From the NCBI GenBank assembly GCA_937930605.1, contig CALHBZ010000161.1, positions 1 to 5,665 on the forward strand: a stretch of DNA of 5,665 bases, written 5' to 3'. Under the pieces are notes generated by a model. It was not told where the DNA came from. It worked only from the letters and a program-made list of their open reading frames with translations, and made no database searches. The translations under genes and the position numbers were made by a program. Each line of letters begins with the position of its first letter. Position 1 is the first letter of the stretch. This document shows, piece after piece, positions 1 to 5,284 of the stretch. This DNA comes from Streptococcus oralis (GTDB lineage Bacteria; Bacillota; Bacilli; Lactobacillales; Streptococcaceae).

Positions 1-1649
1 CCGTCGCTTTCAACGTCCATATTGAGAGCAGCTGGTCGTTTTGGAAGTCCTGGCATGGTCATGACATCACCAGTTAAGGCAACGATGAAGCCCGCCCCCA
101 ATTTTGGTACCAATTCACGAATGGTAATTTCAAAGTTTTCTGGGGCTCCAAGTGCATTCGGATTGTCTGAGAAACTATATTGAGTTTTAGCCATACAGAT
201 TGGCAATTTGTCCCAACCATTCTGAACGATTTGGGCGATTTGCGTTTGGGCTTTCTTCTCAAAGTTCACTTTGCTACCACGGTAAATTTCAGTAACAATC
301 TTTTCAATCTTTTCTTGGACAGAAAGGTCATTGTCATACAAACGTTTATAGTTAGCTGGTGTTTCAGCAATTGTCTTGACAAGTGTTTCAGCAAGCGCTA
401 CTCCACCTTCTGCGCCATTAGCCCAGACACTAGCCAACTCAACTGGCACATCAATTGAGGCACATAGTTCCTTCAAGGCTGCGATTTCAGCTTCTGTATC
501 AGAGACAAATTCGTTAATAGCTACAACTGCTGGAATACCGAACTTACGGATGTTCTCAACGTGACGTTTCAAGTTGGCAAAACCTGTGCGAACTGCTTCA
601 ACATTTTCTTCTGTCAAAGCATCTTTAGCCACACCACCATTCATCTTAAGGGCACGCAAGGTTGCCACAATCACGACTGCATCTGGCGAAGTTGGTAGGT
701 TTGGGGTCTTAATATCAAGGAATTTCTCAGCACCAAGGTCTGCACCAAAACCAGCTTCAGTAACAGTATAATCAGCCAAGCGAAGGGCTGTGCTTGTTGC
801 CAAGACAGAGTTACATCCGTGAGCGATATTGGCAAATGGACCACCGTGTACAAAGGCAGGTGTACCGTAAATTGTCTGAACAAGATTAGGCTTAATAGCA
901 TCCTTCAAGATCAAAGCCAAAGCACCTTCAACCTGTAAATCACCTACAGAAACGGGGCTACGGTCATAGCGATATCCGATAACGATATTGGCTAAACGAC
1001 GTTTCAAGTCTTCAATATCCGTCGCCAAGCAAAGAATGGCCATAATTTCAGAAGCAACGGTAATATCGAAACCATCCTCACGTGGAATACCATTTAGAGG
1101 GCCACCAAGACCAACAGTCACATGGCGTAGAGCACGATCGTTCAAGTCCACTACACGCTTCCAAAGGATACGACGTTGGTCAATTCCTAGCTCATTTCCT
1201 TGGTGCAAGTGATTGTCAATCAAGGCAGAAAGAGCATTGTTAGCAGTCGTAATGGCATGCATGTCCCCAGTAAAGTGGAGGTTGATGTCTTCCATTGGCA
1301 ACACCTGAGCGTAACCACCACCAGCTGCACCACCTTTGATTCCCATTACTGGACCAAGAGATGGTTCGCGAATGGCAATCATGGTTTTCTTGCCGATCTT
1401 GTTTAAGGCATCTGCAAGACCAATGGTAATGGTTGACTTCCCTTCACCTGCAGGTGTTGGGTTGATGGCAGTCACCAAGATCAATTTGCCAATTGGATTG
1501 TTCTCAACTGCACGAATTTTATCAAAACTGAGCTTAGCCTTGTACTTTCCGTATAACTCCAAATCATCGTAAGAAATACCAAGTTTCTCTACAACATCCA
1601 CGATTGGCTTTAACTCAATACTCTGTGCGATTTCAATATCTGTTTTCAT
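1..1649 (-). CDS. fhs: Formate-tetrahydrofolate ligase (formyl-THF synthetase), 3' end cut by window edge
   Basis: ATP-dependent cytosolic ligase that joins formate to tetrahydrofolate to give 10-formyl-THF for purine and formyl-methionyl-tRNA synthesis. The reading frame runs from ATG at 1649-1647 to the left edge without a stop, giving 549 full codons; the family is usually about 556 residues, so only some six residues and the stop are missing. Visible signatures are the nucleotide-binding loop TPAGEGKST at residues 65-73, the family signature [11 protein letters not shown] at 103-113 followed by the conserved region through FTGDMHAI, and the second signature [12 protein letters not shown] at 328-339. 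The start is supported by AGAGGAG at 1662-1656, six bases upstream, and by an extended -10 promoter about 35 bases upstream. Composition is ordinary for a streptococcal housekeeping gene (26 G/C in the 60 bases 1021-1080). I see no frameshift. It is co-directional with the two-gene cassette upstream of it, so it could receive read-through transcription. Confidence 0.97.
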   Translation of the reverse strand, partial: MKTDIEIAQSIELKPIVDVVEKLGISYDDLELYGKYKAKLSFDKIRAVENNPIGKLILVTAINPTPAGEGKSTITIGLADALNKIGKKTMIAIREPSLGPVMGIKGGAAGGGYAQVLPMEDINLHFTGDMHAITTANNALSALIDNHLHQGNELGIDQRRILWKRVVDLNDRALRHVTVGLGGPLNGIPREDGFDITVASEIMAILCLATDIEDLKRRLANIVIGYRYDRSPVSVGDLQVEGALALILKDAIKPNLVQTIYGTPAFVHGGPFANIAHGCNSVLATSTALRLADYTVTEAGFGADLGAEKFLDIKTPNLPTSPDAVVIVATLRALKMNGGVAKDALTEENVEAVRTGFANLKRHVENIRKFGIPAVVAINEFVSDTEAEIAALKELCASIDVPVELASVWANGAEGGVALAETLVKTIAETPANYKRLYDNDLSVQEKIEKIVTEIYRGSKVNFEKKAQTQIAQIVQNGWDKLPICMAKTQYSFSDNPNALGAPENFEITIRELVPKLGAGFIVALTGDVMTMPGLPKRPAALNMDVESD

Positions 1650-1655
1650 TCAAAA

Positions 1656-1662
1656 CTCCTCT
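1656..1662 (-). promoter_or_regulatory. Ribosome binding site of fhs
   Basis: On the minus strand the sequence reads AGAGGAG, six bases before the ATG at 1649. It is a strong Shine-Dalgarno match and fixes the fhs start. Confidence 0.85.
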
Positions 1663-1682
1663 AACCTCTTATATGATAATTC

Positions 1683-1711
1683 ATTATAACACAAAATAAG
1701 ATTTTTAACAC
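1683..1711 (-). promoter_or_regulatory. Extended -10 promoter of fhs
   Basis: The minus strand has TGTTATAAT at 1691-1683, a perfect TATAAT hexamer preceded by the TGn extension. The -35 region is poor (GTGTTA at 1711-1706 with 17-base spacing, or TGTTAA at 1710-1705 with 16), which is common for extended -10 promoters in streptococci. Transcription would start near 1676 and give a leader of about 27 bases, too short for a riboswitch. This promoter lets fhs be expressed independently of the cassette upstream. Confidence 0.7.
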
Positions 1712-1787
1712 CCATTAAGCTTGCTAATGTTCGTAAATATCAATATTTCAAGGGATATAATAGCGATTTTTAAAATTTTATATGCTT

Positions 1788-1806
1788 TTATAGTTTTAGA
1801 CTATAA
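1788..1806 (-). terminator. Weak hairpin after the 491-residue gene, doubtful terminator
   Basis: There is a perfect 7-base inverted repeat, TTATAGT and ACTATAA, with a five-base loop, 17 bases past the stop codon of the 491-residue gene. The stem has one G-C pair and no T tract follows it on the minus strand, so it would be a poor intrinsic terminator. It may be no more than AT-rich chance structure. Confidence 0.2.
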
Positions 1807-1822
1807 TGAATGAGAAAAAATT

Positions 1823-3298
1823 CTAGTCAAGAAAATAACTATCAATTTCAGACAAATCATGGAGAATTTCATTATCTTCAATTTCTAAACTTTCTGCCAT
1901 CTCAATAGAGTACTCAAACCTAAGTTTAGTATTTATTGACAAATCAAACGAATATGCTTGTATTTCACCCAATTTTTTATACTTTTCTATGATTTCGTTG
2001 TAAATGACAAGATAATTTTCGTCTAAAGTTTTTATGTAACTATTCAGATTTTCCCTGTAATCTTGAATTATTCTTTGTTCTCTTTCATTTAATATTCCCT
2101 TACCTATCTCCCAAATTATTGAAGAGGATATTGAACCTACTACAGAACCTAGAACAGGTATTGGAATCATGATCTGACCAACACAAGCACCAATTGTAGC
2201 AAAGGAAGCATCTATTACATTTAATGTCAACAGATTCATAAGTTCATCTTGAGTTATTTCGGAAGATCTGAATCTCAAAACAACATCTATCATCCCATAA
2301 GTAGCCATTACTAAAGCACTGGCATTTGGAGCGCTAATACCCAAAATATTTGTTAATCCGTAAATGGAATAACCAGATATTGCCCCCTTTACAACTCCTT
2401 CAGCTGTGTCCAATCCACAATCTAACCAATCTGATTGTTCGAATTCAAAGATACTTTTTCCTTCTTTGTATTTTCCATACACAGTCGACATTAATGCTAA
2501 ACCACCTTGTAAAAAAGCTGCGTTTCTTGCAACCTTGTTAGCTTCTTTTAAATTTGGTAATGCATGTTTTTGGGCCACTAATCTTTTTTTATTTAATTCT
2601 TGTTGTTTTAGTCTGACTGTTTTACGAATATTCTTCTCTTCGGAATCTAAAAGAGAATGAATTGAATTTTTTTGAGCCTCTTTATAATCTAGAGCAGAGG
2701 ATTTCATCCAAGATTTGTACGAAGTAAGTCCCTTGCTTTCAGTGATATCATTAATCATTTGGCGTATATCCGTAATTTGTTTAATGGATAATCTCTTGCC
2801 ATTCAATTCAACTTCTTTTGCTCCCGCCATTATTTTTTCAAATACTTGAACGTGATCTTTTGGAAACATCATTTTCATTTTTGAACTGTAATGAAACGAT
2901 TGAGCTAGTTCGTCACGTAAATTACCATAAAACTTCATTTGAATGGTATTTCTACCAATTAATAAATCGGCTGGTCCATTATCATTCAATACTTTGACAA
3001 TAGGATTTAACCCTTCCATGGCTCTCCTAGCATTTACAATTCCTGCTTCTGCAAATTCAGCTATAAACCCGTGACCACCGTAGTCTCCTCCACGCTTCTT
3101 TAGAATAACGTCTTCAATATTGTCTCTCATTTTGTTTAAAATTTTTGAGGCTTTGTCCTTGTTTAAGATGACTTTGCGTGCTTCATCCTCTATGATTTTC
3201 ATAGCAATTTGTAAGTCTTGAATCCTTAAATGATTTAAACAATTGACATATGCACCAATACCTTGGTTAAAAGCCTGATTAAAAATTTGATTACTCAT
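1823..3298 (-). CDS. Uncharacterised 491-residue protein with candidate PD-(D/E)XK nuclease-like core and glycine-rich hydrophobic segments
   Basis: I do not recognise a named family. Residues 1-70 are helical and charged. Residues 74-122 contain GGHGFIAE (Glu81), then GPAD (Asp111), then IQMKF (Gln120-Met-Lys122). The order Glu, Asp, (Glu/Gln)-x-Lys is that of the PD-(D/E)XK nuclease core, and the HG-x-x-AE / G-AD / IQ-x-K-(F/Y) pattern resembles uncharacterised bacterial proteins I recall with a similar nuclease-like block ahead of glycine-rich hydrophobic sequence. Residues 200-258 are a Lys/Glu/Gln-rich helix, probably a coiled coil. Residues 258-273, 302-342 and 357-402 are hydrophobic with many Gly, Ala and Ser residues, possibly membrane-associating. 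Residues 402-445 are helical again and the C-terminal tail is acidic. No signal peptide is seen. The start ATG at 3298 has AAGGAA at 3314-3309 ten bases upstream and overlaps the preceding gene by eight bases, implying translational coupling. GC is low (20 of 60 in 1861-1920). The coding call is firm; the nuclease assignment is a motif-level inference. Confidence 0.9.
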   Translation of the reverse strand: MSNQIFNQAFNQGIGAYVNCLNHLRIQDLQIAMKIIEDEARKVILNKDKASKILNKMRDNIEDVILKKRGGDYGGHGFIAEFAEAGIVNARRAMEGLNPIVKVLNDNGPADLLIGRNTIQMKFYGNLRDELAQSFHYSSKMKMMFPKDHVQVFEKIMAGAKEVELNGKRLSIKQITDIRQMINDITESKGLTSYKSWMKSSALDYKEAQKNSIHSLLDSEEKNIRKTVRLKQQELNKKRLVAQKHALPNLKEANKVARNAAFLQGGLALMSTVYGKYKEGKSIFEFEQSDWLDCGLDTAEGVVKGAISGYSIYGLTNILGISAPNASALVMATYGMIDVVLRFRSSEITQDELMNLLTLNVIDASFATIGACVGQIMIPIPVLGSVVGSISSSIIWEIGKGILNEREQRIIQDYRENLNSYIKTLDENYLVIYNEIIEKYKKLGEIQAYSFDLSINTKLRFEYSIEMAESLEIEDNEILHDLSEIDSYFLD

Positions 3299-4457
3299 TT
3301 ATTCTAATTTCCTTATTTACCATAGCAGTCAATGATAGAGTTGAATTCACTAAAGCACCTGCTTGATATTTCTCGTCATCAGTAAATAAGCTATAGTCCA
3401 TCCCAGTTAAAGATAAATTAGCTAAATAAATTCCTTCTGTTTGTTTTTCGGTTAGTTCTATTAATTTCGTAACTTCTATTACTTTTTCTTTAAGTTGTCT
3501 AGCCAATAATTCTATCTTTTTTTGTTCCTCTATAGCCTCTTTTGCAACTTCTTCATTTTTCCTATTAGCTAATACACCAGCGCTTACAGAAGCGGTCAAC
3601 ATAACTCCTGCAATTCCCCAACCAACGGGACCAGCCAATGCTAAAAATGCCTTTCCCGCTGCCATACCACCGCCACCAGCTGCTACGCTTCCACCACCTA
3701 ACCAAGCTATTGCTGCACTTTCTGCAGCTGCACCTGAAAGAGTAGAAATAGCAGTTCCTGTTGATGCGACACCAAAGGTAGTTGCGACTCCCATAGCCGC
3801 AGTAGGACCTAAAGTTGCAACTGTGACTCCTAAAGCACTTAAAGAAGCTGTAGCCGCAGTACTACCACTTGCTAATTCAGCTTCCTTAATTGACTGTGAA
3901 ATAGCAATTTGCTTATCTTTAAAATTCTGAATTTCAACATCAATTTCTTCTAATTTTGTTTCAAACTCTTTTGGTTTATTTGCTAGTTTGTTAATTCTTT
4001 CTTCAACAATTTTCACAACTTTGATAGCTTTATCCCTAACCTGATAAAGCTCTATTGATTTATTAGCCAAGTTATCCGCTTCCTCATTATAACAACTAAT
4101 AGCTTCATTATATCCATCAAGAGCTTCTTGTCTTAGTTTAGAATTAAAAAGGTCTACCGATTCAATTTGTTCTTTTGTATTATTCGCGATTTTCCCAGCT
4201 TCGTTAAATGTTTGAGAAGTCACATTTGATATCTGATTTGCTACATCTCCAGCAACTTCAACGGCTTTCCCTGAGACATCTGAGACAACATTACCAACTT
4301 GGCTTGATACTTCACCTATAGTTTTTACAGATTCTGTAATAACTTCTCCAGTAAATTTACTCGCTTCGTTTAAGACATCACTGGTAGCAGACCCGACATC
4401 GTTCAAAACTTTACCAGCTTCCTTTGCAATGTTGTCTGCAAATTTAAAAAAATCCAT
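3291..4457 (-). CDS. Uncharacterised 388-residue protein: amphipathic repeats, coiled coils and a Gly/Ala-rich hydrophobic block
   Basis: First gene of the two-gene operon; no named family is recognised. Residues 8-98 are a continuous, small-residue-rich amphipathic helix with a loose 11-residue-like periodicity (GEVITESV, GEVSSQVGNVV, GKAVEVAGDVA), similar in style to LEA-like or lipid-surface helices. Residues 105-195 look like a coiled coil rich in Glu, Lys and Ile. Residues 197-297 are a roughly 100-residue Ala/Gly/Ser/Thr-rich hydrophobic block; it includes AWLGGGSVAAGGGGMAAG at 251-268 and ALAGPVGWGIAG at 273-284, with glycine-zipper spacing, and could form two or more membrane-inserting helices. 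Residues 298-342 are a second charged coiled coil, followed by a mixed C-terminal segment. There is no Sec signal peptide. A coiled coil-hydrophobic hairpin-coiled coil layout recalls ClyA/Hbl-type alpha-pore-forming proteins, but this is architectural resemblance only. AAGAGGT six bases before ATG 4457 supports the start. GC is low (21 of 60 in 4021-4080). Confidence 0.9.
   Translation of the reverse strand: MDFFKFADNIAKEAGKVLNDVGSATSDVLNEASKFTGEVITESVKTIGEVSSQVGNVVSDVSGKAVEVAGDVANQISNVTSQTFNEAGKIANNTKEQIESVDLFNSKLRQEALDGYNEAISCYNEEADNLANKSIELYQVRDKAIKVVKIVEERINKLANKPKEFETKLEEIDVEIQNFKDKQIAISQSIKEAELASGSTAATASLSALGVTVATLGPTAAMGVATTFGVASTGTAISTLSGAAAESAAIAWLGGGSVAAGGGGMAAGKAFLALAGPVGWGIAGVMLTASVSAGVLANRKNEEVAKEAIEEQKKIELLARQLKEKVIEVTKLIELTEKQTEGIYLANLSLTGMDYSLFTDDEKYQAGALVNSTLSLTAMVNKEIRINE
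3309..3314 (-). promoter_or_regulatory. Ribosome binding site of the 491-residue gene, inside the upstream gene
   Basis: AAGGAA on the minus strand lies within the last codons of the 388-residue gene, ten bases before the ATG at 3298. With the eight-base overlap ATGAGTAA (start of the second gene containing the stop of the first), it fits coupled translation of the pair. Confidence 0.65.
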
Positions 4458-4463
4458 AATAAT

Positions 4464-4470
4464 ACCTCTT
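4464..4470 (-). promoter_or_regulatory. Ribosome binding site of the 388-residue gene
   Basis: The minus strand reads AAGAGGT six bases before the ATG at 4457. This is a good Shine-Dalgarno match and decides the start. Confidence 0.8.
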
Positions 4471-4487
4471 TTAATTTACTTAGATTC

Positions 4488-4516
4488 ATTATCTTATTTA
4501 TTACAATAAATGTCAA
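4488..4516 (-). promoter_or_regulatory. Near-consensus sigma-A promoter of the two-gene cassette
   Basis: On the minus strand there is a perfect -35 TTGACA (4516-4511) and a -10 GATAAT (4493-4488, one mismatch) separated by exactly 17 bases. Transcription would start near 4481, giving a leader of about 24 bases that includes the ribosome binding site. A promoter this good implies substantial expression unless it is repressed. Confidence 0.8.
4496..4511. promoter_or_regulatory. Dyad in the cassette promoter spacer, candidate operator
   Basis: ATTTATT and AATAAAT form a perfect 7-base inverted repeat around a two-base centre (AC). It fills most of the spacer between the -10 and -35 boxes of the cassette promoter and overlaps the -35 by one base. 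A repressor bound here would block RNA polymerase. The arms are pure A/T, so chance is a real alternative, and no regulator gene is seen in the window. Confidence 0.35.
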
Positions 4517-4548
4517 TAATAATATATAATCCATTTTAAACGCTTTCT

Positions 4549-4577
4549 TTGACTTGCATTTCATTTTTTTGTACAAT
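4549..4577 (+). promoter_or_regulatory. Sigma-A promoter of coaB giving a predicted leaderless transcript
   Basis: TTGACT (4549-4554) and TACAAT (4572-4577) are separated by 17 bases, each with one mismatch to consensus. Only six bases lie between the -10 box and the coaB ATG at 4584, so transcription would begin at or within a base or two of the start codon. No Shine-Dalgarno sequence is visible before this ATG, which agrees with leaderless translation. Confidence 0.75.
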
Positions 4578-4583
4578 AGTCCT

Positions 4584-5273
4584 ATGAAAATTTTAGTTAC
4601 ATCGGGCGGTACGAGTGAAGCTATTGATAGTGTCCGCTCTATCACAAATCACTCGACTGGTCGCTTGGGGAAAATCATCACCGAAACCCTACTTGCTGCT
4701 GGTCATGAGGTTTGTCTGATTACTACTCCTAGTGCTCTTAAGCCAGAACCTCATCCCCATCTAACCATTCTAGAAATCAAAAATACGAATGATCTTCTTT
4801 TAGAAATGAAAGAGTGTGTTCAAGATTATCAGGTCTTGATTCATTCGATGGCAGTTTCTGACTACACTCCTGTTTATATGACGGGACTAGATGAAGTTAA
4901 GACGAGCTCTAATCTGGAAGAATTATTAGATAAGAAAAATAAAGAAGCTAAGATTTCTTCAACTGATGATGTTCAGGTTTTGTTCCTTAAAAAAACACCC
5001 AAAATCATCTCTCTAGTCAAGGAATGGAATCCTTCAATTCATCTGATTGGTTTCAAACTTCTTGTCGATGTTACTGAAGATCATCTTATTGAGGTTGCTA
5101 GACAGAGTCTTGTCAAGAACCAGGCTGACATAATCATAGCAAATGACCTTACTCAAATCTCAGCAAATCAGCATCGGGCAATCTTTGTTGAGAAAGATCG
5201 TCTTCAAACTGTCCAAACTAAAGAAGAAATTGCAGAACTCCTCCTTGAGAAAATTCAAGCATACGATTCATAG
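4584..5273 (+). CDS. coaB: Phosphopantothenate-cysteine ligase (stand-alone CoaB)
   Basis: Cytosolic ligase that joins 4'-phosphopantothenate and cysteine, with nucleotide activation, to give 4'-phosphopantothenoylcysteine in coenzyme A synthesis. The 229-residue protein opens with MKILVTSGGTSEAID, carrying the family GGT-x-E-x-ID-x-VR-x-I-x-N-x-S-x-G pattern at residues 8-26. It continues with HSMAVSDY at 87-94, a KISS...LKKTPKII block at 123-142 that matches the conserved lysine region of the nucleotide and substrate site, and IIIANDL at 183-189. Its length fits the free-standing CoaB of streptococci and enterococci rather than the fused CoaBC of most bacteria. A TTG at 4554 would add ten residues, but it overlaps the promoter and the added residues are not part of the family, so ATG 4584 is chosen. 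The stop is followed after 11 bases by coaC, so the two form an operon. Confidence 0.95.
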   Translation: MKILVTSGGTSEAIDSVRSITNHSTGRLGKIITETLLAAGHEVCLITTPSALKPEPHPHLTILEIKNTNDLLLEMKECVQDYQVLIHSMAVSDYTPVYMTGLDEVKTSSNLEELLDKKNKEAKISSTDDVQVLFLKKTPKIISLVKEWNPSIHLIGFKLLVDVTEDHLIEVARQSLVKNQADIIIANDLTQISANQHRAIFVEKDRLQTVQTKEEIAELLLEKIQAYDS

Positions 5274-5280
5274 AAAGGAA
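5274..5280 (+). promoter_or_regulatory. Ribosome binding site of coaC
   Basis: AAAGGAA directly follows the coaB stop and lies four bases before the ATG at 5285 (five from the AAGGA core). In contrast with coaB, the downstream gene has a clear Shine-Dalgarno sequence. Confidence 0.8.
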
Positions 5281-5284
5281 AGCT

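Larger units (their letters stand above)
1650..1822. other. AT-rich intergenic region between the cassette and fhs
   Basis: This 173-base gap holds the fhs ribosome binding site and promoter at its left end. The rest is very AT-rich. It contains short inverted repeats: AAATAT-CA-ATATTT at 1735-1748, TTATAGT-(5)-ACTATAA at 1788-1806, and a 10-base inverted pair ATTCATTATA at 1679-1688 with TATAATGAAT at 1802-1811. None is a GC-rich hairpin followed by a T run, so I see no clear intrinsic terminator for the two-gene operon that ends at 1823. I see no coding region here. Confidence 0.6.
1812..4500 (-). other. Putative accessory two-gene cassette between core genes fhs and coaB
   Basis: The two unrecognised genes, their promoter and their AT-rich flanks sit between two conserved metabolic loci. 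The sampled GC of the cassette (20/60 and 21/60) is lower than in fhs (26/60). No integrase, transposase, tRNA or convincing flanking direct repeat is seen, so acquisition by homologous recombination through the flanking core genes is more plausible than a self-mobile element. The boundaries are approximate. That strains lacking the cassette have fhs and coaB adjacent is my expectation from pneumococcal gene order and was not checked. Confidence 0.55.

Noticed and set aside
180..1572. Several plus-strand open frames of 62-92 codons within fhs
   Set aside because: They lie antisense to an intact, well-conserved housekeeping gene and their translations show no family features.
1735..1748. AAATAT-CA-ATATTT palindrome as a terminator or operator
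   Set aside because: It is entirely A/T in the stem, has no T tract and is far from a promoter; it is expected by chance in such AT-rich DNA.
1756..1761. Plus-strand TATAAT that might be a promoter in the fhs-cassette gap
   Set aside because: No -35 resembling TTGACA lies 16-18 bases upstream, and the transcript would run antisense to the cassette without a gene.
2350..2660. Two short plus-strand open frames antisense to the 491-residue gene
   Set aside because: They are shadows of the long minus-strand frame, with no credible ribosome binding site or promoter.
4554..4583. Upstream TTG start adding ten residues to coaB
   Set aside because: It overlaps the coaB -35 and -10 boxes, has no ribosome binding site, and the added residues are not part of the CoaB family; ATG 4584 gives the expected N-terminus.
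4403..4645. Minus-strand 80-codon frame across the cassette-coaB intergenic region
   Set aside because: It runs through both divergent promoters and overlaps the well-supported starts of coaB and the 388-residue gene.
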